Made by a program: the position numbers and the translations under genes. A stretch of 61,184 nucleotides of DNA, taken from NCBI GenBank assembly GCA_945901855.1, contig CAMDLT010000025.1:1-61184 (forward strand), in the 5' to 3' direction. Shown here in pieces: positions 35,830-44,203 of this stretch. The notes under the pieces were generated by a model. The model was not told the origin of the DNA. It was given only the letters and a program-made list of their open reading frames with translations, and made no database searches. Positions within the stretch are counted from its first letter, which is position 1. Each line of letters starts with the position of its first letter. The DNA is from Asaia bogorensis. GTDB taxonomy: Bacteria > Pseudomonadota > Alphaproteobacteria > CACIAM-22H2.

Positions 35830-36158
35830 GCGCCTTCGTCCTGCTGCTTGATGTCGGCGAGTTTGAGCACAAGCTCCTCCTCGCCGATCACGTCTTTTTC
35901 GACCATCACGTTGGCGACCGCCTGGATCCATTTTTCGTAGTAGGCGAGATCGTCGTAGATGTCGGCAGGCAGCGATTCGATGGCGTCGCGCAACTCGTCG
36001 GTGCGCATCAAGCGGCGGCTCGGATGGTTCAAAAGATTCACGATGGCATCGACCTGCTTGTCGAACTGCGACAATTCATGGTCGGTGCGGTCGATGGGCT
36101 GCGACGCGAACGGCGCCATGCCGCCCATGTCGTGGTGCGATCGCGAAGGATGGCTCAT
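35826..36158 (-). CDS. Nitrile hydratase beta N-terminal-domain subunit (ScnB-like)
   Basis: A 110-residue protein matching the N-terminal helical domain of nitrile hydratase beta. It begins with HHDMGGMAPF, comparable to the MDGIHDLGGM start of the standard subunit, then a helical body ending in EKDVIGEEELVLKL. It is first in the three-gene operon. Start ATG 36158 is preceded by only 53 bases before the DUF418 stop, so a promoter must lie there or upstream. No cobalt-insertion chaperone gene (P14K type) or amidase is visible nearby, unlike classical nitrile clusters. Confidence 0.82.
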   Translation of the reverse strand: MSHPSRSHHDMGGMAPFASQPIDRTDHELSQFDKQVDAIVNLLNHPSRRLMRTDELRDAIESLPADIYDDLAYYEKWIQAVANVMVEKDVIGEEELVLKLADIKQQDEGA

Positions 36159-36211
36159 GGATTCGACTTTAGCGCTGCGCGCTCGCGAAGCCAAGCCTGT
36201 GCCGGGTGTTC

Positions 36212-37354
36212 TCAAGTCGTCGGACGGGCGAAGCGCTTCAGCAGGTATTCGAGCGGACCTTGGCTGGAATGCGACAGCCAGATCCGCGCAAAGACCTCGA
36301 GGGCGAGCCAGACGGCAAGCGCGATCGTCAGTGTCCAAGCCGTTCCCAAATTGCCGAAAAGACCGCCGCCCCAGCCGCAGAAGATGACGGCGAGGACAGC
36401 CGATTCGCCGATATAGAGCGTCAAGGACATGCGACCGGGCAGCCGAAAAAAAGAAAACGCATCGGCAAAGCGCCGACGCAGCAACACCATCCAAGCGACA
36501 TAACCCGCCGACAGAAAAGGGGCGCCCGCAAAGCCGAGAACGACGCCATAGAGGGTACGCGCATCGGTGCCGCCGCTGCCCAGCGAGCCGGGGCCGGAAA
36601 CCATCCATGCCGATACAAGGCAGAGCGGAAGACCGACTGCTGCCCCAAGCCTGCTGCATGCGATCCAGAGTGCCGCAAATTGCTCCGGTGCTGCAAAAAG
36701 TCGGCGCCGTGCGGCGAGCAGGCCTGCGAAAAAGCAGGCGAGCGCAAGGCCCCAATTGAGGGCGCCCAAAACCAGCAAGACGAACGGCCACATCTGCAGG
36801 CGCGCATGCACGGTTTGAAGGAACGAGCCTTCGCGCATGCTCCGGTCGTAAGCTGCAAACGGTTCGATGTTGGCGACATCGTCGAACCCCGGCTGGCTCG
36901 CGGCGACGACCACCAAGCCGAGGGTTGCACCGGCTAACAATAGGGCCAGATACATTGCGACGATCACGCGGCGGTCAGACCAGTTCGCGGCGCGAAGCAT
37001 GAACAGGCCAAGCACCGCATAGCTCAAGAGAATATCGCCGACAAAAAACAGCGCCGCATGCAGGGCGCCGAGCACGCCAAGCCCCAGCAGGCGCCGTTTG
37101 AACGCGCTGCGGCCGTCGGGCTTCGAGAGCATCAAATGCGCGCTGTAGCCGAACAGGAACGCAAAAAGCAGATAGAATTTCGCCTGGAAGAATGCAACGA
37201 CGGCAAACTCAGCGATGCGGTCCTCAAGAGATATGCCGTCGCCGCGCGCAAAGCCGTTTATGGAGACTCCCAAGAACGGCACGTTGACAAGGATGATGCC
37301 CAATAGGGCAACGCCGCGCAGCTCGTCGGCGAAGTCTTGGCGGGCCTTGATCAT
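36212..37354 (-). CDS. DUF418 family membrane protein
   Basis: A 380-residue integral membrane protein with about ten hydrophobic helices of the DUF418/YeiB type. The N-terminal DELRGVALLGIILVN and the C-terminal DUF418 core (FFRLPGRMSLTLYIGES) are family hallmarks. YeiB-like proteins have no established function. Its start overlaps the TetR gene by 4 bases, so both are co-expressed from the TetR operator-promoter. A role in export or envelope change controlled by a small ligand is inferred from that pairing. Confidence 0.86.
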   Translation of the reverse strand: MIKARQDFADELRGVALLGIILVNVPFLGVSINGFARGDGISLEDRIAEFAVVAFFQAKFYLLFAFLFGYSAHLMLSKPDGRSAFKRRLLGLGVLGALHAALFFVGDILLSYAVLGLFMLRAANWSDRRVIVAMYLALLLAGATLGLVVVAASQPGFDDVANIEPFAAYDRSMREGSFLQTVHARLQMWPFVLLVLGALNWGLALACFFAGLLAARRRLFAAPEQFAALWIACSRLGAAVGLPLCLVSAWMVSGPGSLGSGGTDARTLYGVVLGFAGAPFLSAGYVAWMVLLRRRFADAFSFFRLPGRMSLTLYIGESAVLAVIFCGWGGGLFGNLGTAWTLTIALAVWLALEVFARIWLSHSSQGPLEYLLKRFARPTT

Positions 37355-37959
37355 TTTTTTGCAGGCATCTCGATTGCTGCCGCGATGGCGATCTCGACCA
37401 GCTTCGCCGCTTGCGTGACGATCTGCCCGACGACGGCGCCGCGCACCTGGATGCCGTCTATGACGGTTGCAATCAATTCGACGGCGGCATCGGGATCTTT
37501 TTTGAACAAGCTGCCCGGCTTTGCCGCAGCCGCGAGCAGGGTGCGCAGTTGGCCTTCGACCGCCGCGCCATGTCGGCAAACGCTTTGCCGAATTGCCGGA
37601 TCGTGCGCCGCCAATGCGACGATTTCGGCCCGCAATCCCAGTTCTAATGGGTCGGCCAAATCGGCCAGTTGCGCCTGCGACCATGCGCGCAATGCGTCCG
37701 TTGGATGCGCACAATTCGCGGCCGCTTTCTGGACCTTGGCCAGCAATCGCGCCGCATCGGCCTCGACGAGGGCGGCGAGCAGTGCCGCTTTGCTTTCGAA
37801 ATGGCGATAGACGGCGCCGACGCTCAATCCGGCGCTTTCTGCGATGTCGGGGATCGTCGTCGCGACGATTCCTTTCTCCGCGATCAGGCGTGCTGCAACG
37901 TGGAGAAGCTCCAGCTGGCGTTCCGAGGTGGATTTGTAGGGGCGAGGCCGTTTTCTCAT
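37351..37959 (-). CDS. TetR family transcriptional regulator
   Basis: A 202-residue repressor. The N-terminal helix-turn-helix spans about residues 25-60 (TTIPDIAESAGLSVGAVYRHFESKAALL in short form), and the C-terminal domain is a divergent ligand pocket. It starts at ATG 37959, directly beside a 9-bp-arm palindrome that is probably its own operator. It is translationally coupled to the DUF418 gene, its likely regulated target. The ligand is unknown. Confidence 0.9.
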   Translation of the reverse strand: MRKRPRPYKSTSERQLELLHVAARLIAEKGIVATTIPDIAESAGLSVGAVYRHFESKAALLAALVEADAARLLAKVQKAAANCAHPTDALRAWSQAQLADLADPLELGLRAEIVALAAHDPAIRQSVCRHGAAVEGQLRTLLAAAAKPGSLFKKDPDAAVELIATVIDGIQVRGAVVGQIVTQAAKLVEIAIAAAIEMPAKK

Positions 37960-37982
37960 AATGTGAATTATAGTTCACATTA
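37959..37982. promoter_or_regulatory. TetR operator palindrome
   Basis: TAATGTGAA and TTCACATTA form a perfect inverted repeat with 9-bp arms and a 6-base spacer (TTATAG). It abuts the tetR start codon, the usual position for an autoregulatory TetR operator. Its A+T content stands out in GC-rich surroundings. Confidence 0.75.
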
Positions 37983-38034
37983 ACGGCCAGTGCAAGTTCT
38001 TCCGCCTTGCCGGATAAAAGCGTGCAAGCGGGGG

Positions 38035-38100
38035 CTAGATCGGCCCCAGACTTCTGAAGCTGCTGTGGCCGGTGCCGAGATGGTCGTGCGCGATCTGGGA
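38035..38100 (-). pseudogene. radC remnant, C-terminal end
   Basis: On the minus strand this piece encodes AHDHLGTGHSSFRSLGPI followed by a stop, close to the end of the intact RadC in the window (HDHLVIGRNGHSSFKSLGLI). It lies 2 kb from the other remnant at 40150-40325, with a sensor kinase gene between, in the order expected of one radC copy split apart. Confidence 0.72.
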
Positions 38101-38194
38101 TCGCCCGCCGGGTTCTGTGAAGAAGAGTGAGCGCATTTGCTGAAAGCGCGAGACAGCGTTCGGCGATCGCGGCGGATCGCTGATGCGTTCGAGT

Positions 38195-40088
38195 TCAGCG
38201 TTGCGCGTTTGCCAAGCCAAGCGCGGGCTGCGGCGGCCTTGCGTCGGCAGGCCTGCGCTCCGCAAAGCGCGCGCAGGCGCGCAAGCCGCCTTCCGCGCGA
38301 TTCGCGACGACAAGATCGCCGCCATGCGCGCGCGCGATTTCCCGTGAAATCGACAGGCCGAGGCCGGTGCCGACGGGCCGCACGGTGGCGACGTTGGGAT
38401 CGCCGAACGGCTCCAGCATCGTTTCGAGCTGGTCGTCGGCGACGCCCGGACCGCAGTCGGCGACGCACAGCTCGATCATGCCTTCGCGACGTTGCAGCTG
38501 CACGTTCACCGTTCCGCCGGCGGGGCTGTGGCGCACCGCATTGCTGAGCAGATTTACGGCAACCTGCACGAATCGCATCCGGTCGAATTGCCCGAGGAGC
38601 GTGTTCGCTCGTCACGTCGCACGCCACCACAAGCGCCTTGCGGTCGGCCGTCTCGCGCAAGATGGCGAGCGCGTCGTCGAGAGCAAGTTTGGCGTCGGCT
38701 TCGGCGATTTCGAGGGCCATCGGATCGAGTTCGATGCGCGACAGATCGAGCAGGGTTCCGACGAGTCCATCGAGATGCTTGGCCGAGCGCACGACGAGAT
38801 CGAGGCTGTCTTTGGCGTCGTCCGAGACCGAACCCTTGTAGCCGAGGCGCACCATCTCTGCGAAGCCGATCACGGCGTTGAGCGGCGTGCGCAGCTCGTG
38901 GCTGAGATTGGCAAGAAGCTTGGTTTTGCTGCGGTTCGCGCGCTCGGATTGACGCATTGCGCTTTGGGCGCGTTCGACCGAGGCTTCGAGTTTGCCGATC
39001 AGGCCCAGGCGCATTCGGTTTTCCCGTTCCACGAGATAGCCCGTCGTGGCAAGAAGCGCCAAGGCGAGCCCGGCCGCACCGATCGCCAGATAGGCGTGCA
39101 TGCGCGCATCTTCGAGCAGCGGACTGCGGTTTGCGCCAGCGGACACGAACACTGGAAATGCAGGATTGTTGCGCCACGCCCCGATCCGGGTCTCGCCGTC
39201 GAAGGGCGAGACGGCCTTGAATGTGCCGCTCTCGCGCGCCGGATCGCGCTGCCTGAACGGCGGCAGCGTCTCGTATCGGACGCCAATCCGCACGTTGTCG
39301 TCTGTCGATGCCGCCAGCACAACCCCGTCGTTGCGCCACAGACGCGCCGTGGCGCCGAGCGTGGCGAGCCGAGGGGCGAGCGCTTGCCGGAGCAGCGGCA
39401 GTGGAACACCGACGGCGACGACGGCGATACGATTGCCGTCGATATCGAAGATCGATCGCGCGACCGGGATCAGGGTCGTCTTGAAAACTGCCGATTCGAA
39501 TGGCGTGCCGAGAACGTAGTCGGGCGCGTCTTGTTCGCCCAGATGCCGGAAATAATCGAGCGCACTCAAGTCGCGCCCCAGCCCCTGGCGCGAACCGCCG
39601 GTGAATTCGACGATGCCGCGGTTGTTCTGCACGACGACGCCCAAGACGACCGGATTGCGCTGAAGCGCGCGATCGATCGTCGCATTGAGCGCGCGGTCGG
39701 CGTCTGCGCCCATTTCGCTGCCGCCCAATCTCACTTCCGTCTGCACGGCGATCGTGTCGAGCGTCTGCCGGGCACCCTCGAGCACGATCTGGATCTGGCG
39801 GTTGACGTGCAGGGCTTCGAGTTCGACTTGCTCGACGCTGAGGCGCTCGGCCTCGGCGAATTTTGTGCGGACGTTCCAGTAGGTCCCGGCGACGATCAGC
39901 AACGCCAGAAGCATGCGCATCGCAAAGGTTCCCCAACGCGCTCTGGGGCGGCCCGGGTGCCCGGCTTCGTTCTTCGTTCGCCGCTTGCCGGCGCTGATGT
40001 CGTCCAAGCTAATCGGGCTCCCTGCGCGCATCTTTTCTCGTTTTGGCGGAACGCGACGCGGGGACTCGGTGGTGCGCGTTGCCGCCAT
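38195..40088 (-). pseudogene. Sensor histidine kinase, frameshifted near the ATP-binding domain
   Basis: A membrane sensor kinase. From about ATG 40088: N-terminal helix, an extracytoplasmic sensory domain (Cache-like), a second helix near AYLAIGAAGLALALLATTG, then HisKA with SHELRTPLNAVIGFAEMV. Close to 38590-38610 the frame is lost after VACDVTSEHA. The catalytic domain (NLLSNAVRHS, DCGPGVADDQ, GTGLGLSISREIARAHGG) continues in another frame to 38195. One inserted or missing base explains this. It may be a true inactivation or a sequence error. No response regulator is adjacent. Confidence 0.8.
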
Positions 40089-40149
40089 GGGGGCAGTATT
40101 GTTGTTATGTTTATAACAAAAGGTTAACTGCGTCTTCAAATCTATCTGA

Positions 40150-40325
40150 GGATTCTAAAACAGCTGCGGCCGTTTCTTTTGTGATCGCAATGTCGGCCGA
40201 GCTCGGCGCGGGATCGCCCGGCGGATGGTTGCGGACGAGATCGATCGCACCCACCGAAGGCTCGAGGCGGCACTTGGCGACCTCGCGCGGCTTGACCGGC
40301 ACGACGCCGTCCGTGCCGTGACGCG
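40150..40325 (-). pseudogene. radC remnant, JAMM-domain piece
   Basis: Minus-strand codons read [39 protein letters not shown] (quoted in part: [19 protein letters not shown]), aligned with intact RadC NHPSGDPKPSAADIAITKD. The leading metal-ligand His of the HNHPSG motif is Arg here and the start of the gene is missing. DNA similarity to radC at 41044-41180 is visible by eye over the whole stretch. This and 38035-38100 look like one decayed radC copy. Confidence 0.75.
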
Positions 40326-40340
40326 CTCGCGAAGGATGGC

Positions 40341-40943
40341 TTAAGGTTGGGAGGTTTGCGCCGTCTGTGCGGCGAGCCAGGCTGCGGCTGCAACGCGCGC
40401 ATATTCGCCGTTGATGTTGGCCAGTGCAACGGCATGCAGATCGGCGGCGGGAAAGACGCGCCCGTCCGCCAGACGCTTGTCGTGCGTGTAGCACGCGTCG
40501 CCTGCAAGCCAAGTGTCGAAACCGAGATTTCCGGCCATGCGCACCGTGGCTTCGACCGAGTTGTTCGTTGCGACGCCCGCAAAAACCAGCGGCGGCGCCC
40601 CTGCCGCGCGAAGCTGCACTTCAAGATCCGTTCCGATGAAGGCGCTGTTGGTGCGTTTGCGCAGGACCGGCTCGTTCGGCAGCGGCGCGAAGGCGGGCTT
40701 GAATTCGTTGCCGCGCTGGCCCGGGCGATAGGGGGAGGTCGCAAACGTCGAATCGTGGGCGACATGCAGCATGGGCCAGCCCGCCTTGCGCCATGCCGTC
40801 AGCAGGGCGGCGGCATTGGCCTCGGCCATCGGTGCTTGCGGGTCGCGCGCGCCCCAGCATGAATCGTCGATCGCATTTTGAAGATCGACCAGCACCAGCC
40901 AAGCCGGGCGGTCGAATGCGCCGGCAAAAGAGCTGCTCGACAT
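40341..40943 (-). CDS. Isochorismatase-like cysteine hydrolase family protein, catalytic Cys replaced by Ser
   Basis: A 200-residue hydrolase of the isochorismatase fold. The aspartate of the triad is in [10 protein letters not shown] and the lysine in LRKRTNSAF. The position of the usual nucleophilic cysteine (GVxTxxCV) reads [16 protein letters not shown], so serine stands there. This TNNSVE variant recurs in a subfamily and so may be a distinct activity rather than a mutation. The gene sits between radC and the radC remnant on the same strand, beginning 3 bases after the radC stop. The substrate is unknown. Confidence 0.83.
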   Translation of the reverse strand: MSSSSFAGAFDRPAWLVLVDLQNAIDDSCWGARDPQAPMAEANAAALLTAWRKAGWPMLHVAHDSTFATSPYRPGQRGNEFKPAFAPLPNEPVLRKRTNSAFIGTDLEVQLRAAGAPPLVFAGVATNNSVEATVRMAGNLGFDTWLAGDACYTHDKRLADGRVFPAADLHAVALANINGEYARVAAAAWLAAQTAQTSQP

Positions 40944-40946
40944 GGG

Positions 40947-41657
40947 CTAGATCAACCCCAGGCTTTTGAAGCTGCTGTGGCCGTTGCGGCCGATGACCAG
41001 ATGGTCGTGCACGGCAACGCCGATCGCGGCGAGCGCTTTGGCGATGTCTTTGGTGATTGCGATGTCGGCCGCGCTCGGCTTGGGATCGCCCGACGGGTGG
41101 TTGTGGACCAGGATCACCGCGCTTGCCGAAAGCTCGAGGCAACGCTTGGCGACCTCGCGCGGATAGACGGGGGCGTGATCGACCGTGCCGACCTGGTGCA
41201 CTTCGTCGTGCACGAGCTGGTTTTTGCGGTCGAGAAAGAGCAGCCGGAAATGCTCCTTCTTGGCGCGCGCCATATCGGCCCGGCAATAGTCGATGAGCTT
41301 GTTCCAGCTCGAGAGCACGGGCTTTTCCATCGCCTCTTGGCGCGCGAGGCGCACGGCCGCCTCGCGCACGGCGAGCAGCGTGTCGATCGCGACTTCGCCG
41401 AGGCCATCGATGCGCGCCAACGCTTCGCGCTCGGCCGACAGAACGTCGGCATAGCTGCCGAAACGGTCGATCAGCATCTTGGCAAGCGGCTTCACATCGC
41501 GACGTGGAATGGCGGCGAACAGCAGCAGTTCCAGGAGTTCGTAGTCGTTGAGGGCCGCGGCCCCCGCGCGCCGGAAGCGTTCGCGCAGGCGCTGACGATG
41601 GCCGTGATAATGCGGCGCTTGGCCGTCCTCACCCGGTTCCCCCTGGTCAGCCGACAC
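40947..41657 (-). CDS. radC: RadC family JAMM-domain protein
   Basis: A 236-residue protein with an N-terminal helix-hairpin-helix region (residues about 30-110, IDGLGEVAIDTLLAV) and a C-terminal JAMM metalloprotease-like domain. The metal motif HNHPSGDPKPSAAD is intact. The name comes from an early, withdrawn DNA-repair link and the true role is unclear. It is encoded just after map (2 bases), so they are co-transcribed. A decayed second copy lies downstream. Confidence 0.9.
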   Translation of the reverse strand: MSADQGEPGEDGQAPHYHGHRQRLRERFRRAGAAALNDYELLELLLFAAIPRRDVKPLAKMLIDRFGSYADVLSAEREALARIDGLGEVAIDTLLAVREAAVRLARQEAMEKPVLSSWNKLIDYCRADMARAKKEHFRLLFLDRKNQLVHDEVHQVGTVDHAPVYPREVAKRCLELSASAVILVHNHPSGDPKPSAADIAITKDIAKALAAIGVAVHDHLVIGRNGHSSFKSLGLI

Positions 41658-41659
41658 GC

Positions 41660-42502
41660 TCAGAGCGCGTAGGGCGGCTTGTCGAGGCCGCGCGGCGAGG
41701 TGGTGAAAATCTCGTAGCCGGTTTGCGTCACGCCGATCGAATGCTCGAACTGGGCCGACAGCGAACGGTCTTTGGTCACAGCCGTCCAGCCGTCGGACAA
41801 CACCTTCACCCGCCAGTCACCCGCGTTGATCATCGGCTCGATCGTGAAGAACATGCCCTCGATCAGCTTGAGCCCGGTCCCGGCCTTGCCGTAATGCAGC
41901 ACTGAGGGCGCGTCGTGGAACACGCGCCCGAGCCCGTGGCCGCAAAAATCGCGCACGACCGAGAAGCGCTGCGCTTCGGCATGGCGCTGGATGGCGGCCC
42001 CGATATCGCCCAGCGTCGCGCCGGGCTTTACGACCGCAATGCCGGCCATCATCGCCTCGTAGGTCGTGTCGACCAGCTTGCGGGCTTTGATCCCGACATC
42101 GCCCACCAGAAACATCCGGCTCGTGTCGCCGTACCAGCCATCGAGGATCGTCGTCACGTCCAGATTGACGATGTCGCCGTCGGCCAGTTCCTTGTCGCCG
42201 GGGATGCCGTGGCACACCACATGATTGACCGAGGCGCAGATCGATTTGGGAAACCCCTTGTAGCCGAGGGGCGCGCAAATCGCCCCGTAGCCGACGATGA
42301 ATTCGTGGCAGAGCCGGTCGAGCTCGCCCGTGGTAATTCCGGCCTTCACATAGGGCGCGATGTAATCGAGCGTTTCGGCGGCCAGGCGTCCGGCTTTGCG
42401 CATGCCGACAAAGTCGGCCGGGCCGTGGCGTTTGACGGCGCGGCCGTCGCTGTCGACGGGCGGGGCCTCAGTGAGCGAGGGGGTGTCCGAGATTTCATCC
42501 AT
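41660..42502 (-). CDS. map: Methionine aminopeptidase
   Basis: Type I enzyme of 280 residues removing the initiator methionine from nascent proteins. Metal ligands are Asp in NLDVTTILDGWYGDTSRMF, His in FCGHGLGRVFHDAP and Glu in FFTIEPMIN and QFEHSIGVT; the catalytic His is in NHVVCHGIPGD. An N-terminal extension of about 25 residues precedes the catalytic core. It heads the map-radC pair on the minus strand. Confidence 0.95.
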   Translation of the reverse strand: MDEISDTPSLTEAPPVDSDGRAVKRHGPADFVGMRKAGRLAAETLDYIAPYVKAGITTGELDRLCHEFIVGYGAICAPLGYKGFPKSICASVNHVVCHGIPGDKELADGDIVNLDVTTILDGWYGDTSRMFLVGDVGIKARKLVDTTYEAMMAGIAVVKPGATLGDIGAAIQRHAEAQRFSVVRDFCGHGLGRVFHDAPSVLHYGKAGTGLKLIEGMFFTIEPMINAGDWRVKVLSDGWTAVTKDRSLSAQFEHSIGVTQTGYEIFTTSPRGLDKPPYAL

Positions 42503-42511
42503 CGTGACAAT

Positions 42512-43207
42512 TTAGTCGCTTGGTTTGGCGTGGGCAAGCCGGGCTTCGGCAAACGGGTCGCCGCCTTGGGCGTAGTCGTCGGCCGCGTGCGGGTTGGCTT
42601 GCAGAATGGCCAAAGCATGGATCATTTCGAGCGTGTCGGCGTGCAGGCCGTGGCCTTGCAGCGCTTGGCCCAGACCCGACAGCGTCGCATCGCCGATCTC
42701 GGCCGGTTCGATCGGGATCGGGCGATTTGGATCCACCATCTCGTCGCGTACCCCCGCGTAGCGGCGCTGGCAGTAATCGGCGTCGCGCGAATAGACCGAG
42801 CGGCAGCGGTTGGGCCGGACCTCGTAGATGGCGCAGCCTGCAGGTTCTAGAAACGGGCAGGGAATTCGGGCCGCGCGGCGGGTTTCCGCCTCGGTGCCGA
42901 CAAGGGCCGGGAGGCTTGCCTGCAGCCGGCGTTCGAGGTCGGTTCCCGCGATATGTTTGTGGATCGCCAGTGCCTCGGCCCCCAGCACCGCGACATGCTG
43001 GTGGCAGCACCAGTTGCAACCGGCCTTGCACGCGATGGCGCCTTGGGCTTCGACCGTCTCGCGTTCGCCTGCCCAGGCGCGGTCGAACATGGTGTGGGCG
43101 GCGAGGGCGGCCTCGCCCGCAGCGTCGGCGGTGTGGCCTTTCGACAGCGCGTCTTCGGCCCGGAAGCGGGCGGCGAGCAGCGGGATTTGCATCTTGCTTT
43201 GTGACAT
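42512..43207 (-). CDS. YkgJ-like CxxxCxxCC zinc/iron-chelating domain protein
   Basis: A 231-residue cytoplasmic protein with a cysteine-rich cluster: CKAGCNWCCHQH near residue 65, then further cysteines in IPCPFLEPAGCAIYEVRPNRCRSVY. This is the YkgJ-family pattern thought to bind zinc or an iron-sulfur cluster. Its function is unknown; it is often near metabolic or envelope genes. It is divergent from the CinA-like gene with a 52-base gap between starts, and 9 bases separate its stop from map. Confidence 0.83.
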   Translation of the reverse strand: MSQSKMQIPLLAARFRAEDALSKGHTADAAGEAALAAHTMFDRAWAGERETVEAQGAIACKAGCNWCCHQHVAVLGAEALAIHKHIAGTDLERRLQASLPALVGTEAETRRAARIPCPFLEPAGCAIYEVRPNRCRSVYSRDADYCQRRYAGVRDEMVDPNRPIPIEPAEIGDATLSGLGQALQGHGLHADTLEMIHALAILQANPHAADDYAQGGDPFAEARLAHAKPSD

Positions 43208-43259
43208 GGCGTACGACGTTCTATTGTCCCGTTGCGTTTCGATAGCAAGAAGGATTCGC

Positions 43260-44015
43260 ATGGACAGCCCCACCGCCTGCATTCTGGTCGTCGGCAACGA
43301 GATTCTTTCCGGCCGCACCAAGGACACCAATTCGGGCTGGCTCGCCGAACGGCTGACGGCCAAGGGCATCCGGCTGCGCGAAATTCGCGTCATTCCGGAT
43401 GTTGCCGAAACCATCGTTTCGGTTCTGAACGAGGTTCGCGCCAAATACGACTACGTCTTCACCAGCGGCGGCATCGGCCCCACGCACGACGACATCACGT
43501 CGGCGTGCGTCGCCCAGGCTTTCGGCGTGCCGTGGCAGATCGACCCCCAGGCGCGCGCCATTCTGCGCAGTAACTACAAGTCGGACGACGAATTGACGCC
43601 GGCCCGCCTGCGGATGGCGACCGTGCCGCTCGGCGCGGTCCTCATCGCGAACCCGGTCAGCAAGGCGCCGGGTTTCAAAATGGGCAATGTCTACACCATG
43701 GCGGGCGTCCCGCGCGTGCTGCAGGCGATGTTCGACGGGATCGCGGGCGAGCTTTCGGGCGGACCCGTCCTGCTTTCGCACAGCGTAGTCGGCAACGTCG
43801 CCGAAGGCAAAATCGCCGACGGGCTTGGCGCCATCCAGGCCCGTCATCCCGATCTCGACATCGGATCGTATCCCGGCATTCGCGCCGACGGCGGCTTTCG
43901 CAACGCGGTCGTGGTGCGCGGGCTCGACCGGGTTCGGCTGGCGGCTGTTGCATCTGAAGTTGCAGAATTGATTCGCGGACTGGGCGGGGAAGCCAGCGAC
44001 GAACCGCCTTTATGA
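43260..44015 (+). CDS. Molybdopterin-binding / CinA N-terminal-type protein
   Basis: A 251-residue protein of the MoCF-biosynthesis fold (MogA/CinA-N). Motifs are LVVGNEILSGRTKDTNSGWLAE and TSGGIGPTHDDITSA. It lacks the C-terminal CinA deamidase domain (NMN amidohydrolase), so it is the stand-alone form. Possible roles are nucleotide or cofactor damage repair (ADP-ribose-type pyrophosphatase in COG1058). The ATG is 43260. A tRNA-Leu gene follows 16 bases later. Confidence 0.85.
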   Translation: MDSPTACILVVGNEILSGRTKDTNSGWLAERLTAKGIRLREIRVIPDVAETIVSVLNEVRAKYDYVFTSGGIGPTHDDITSACVAQAFGVPWQIDPQARAILRSNYKSDDELTPARLRMATVPLGAVLIANPVSKAPGFKMGNVYTMAGVPRVLQAMFDGIAGELSGGPVLLSHSVVGNVAEGKIADGLGAIQARHPDLDIGSYPGIRADGGFRNAVVVRGLDRVRLAAVASEVAELIRGLGGEASDEPPL

Positions 44016-44031
44016 CCGTACCAGCGACGAT

Positions 44032-44120
44032 CCCGGCTTGGCGGAATTGGTAGACGCAACGGACTTAAAATCCGTGGATTTTCATCGATCGTACCGGTTC
44101 AATTCCGGTAGCCGGGACCA
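44032..44120 (+). tRNA. tRNA-Leu(UAA)
   Basis: An 89-nt class II tRNA. Acceptor arms CCCGGCT and AGCCGGG pair, the D-arm region TGGCGGAATTGGTAGACGC is the leucine type, and the anticodon loop is CTTAAAA (anticodon TAA at 44066-44068). A long variable arm is present, as is the T-arm ACCGG-TTCAATT-CCGGT. The CCA end is encoded. It decodes UUA leucine, a rare codon in this GC-rich genome. Confidence 0.97.
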
Positions 44121-44125
44121 ACCTC

Positions 44126-44145
44126 CACCGCGCTGTGGCGCGGTG
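44126..44145 (+). terminator. Terminator-like hairpin after tRNA-Leu
   Basis: CACCGCGC / GCGCGGTG with a TGTG loop begins 6 bases after the tRNA. The tail TTGGGTT is only weakly T-rich, so it may need Rho or be a processing structure. Confidence 0.5.
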
Positions 44146-44203
44146 TTGGGTTGTGGTAACGTCCACGCATTGTTCGATTCGAGACAAGGTGGGTAGCAAG
44201 GTC

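Noticed and set aside
36140..36160. Short match TCGCGAAGGATGGCT shared with 40327-40341 as a recombination site.
   Set aside because: A 15-base match in GC-rich DNA at two gene ends is weak evidence; no further homology extends from it.
38367..40127. Long open frame of about 586 codons on the plus strand opposite the sensor kinase.
   Set aside because: It lies antisense to a clear kinase gene, is rich in Arg/Ala/Gly and lacks any domain; GC-rich DNA often leaves such frames open.
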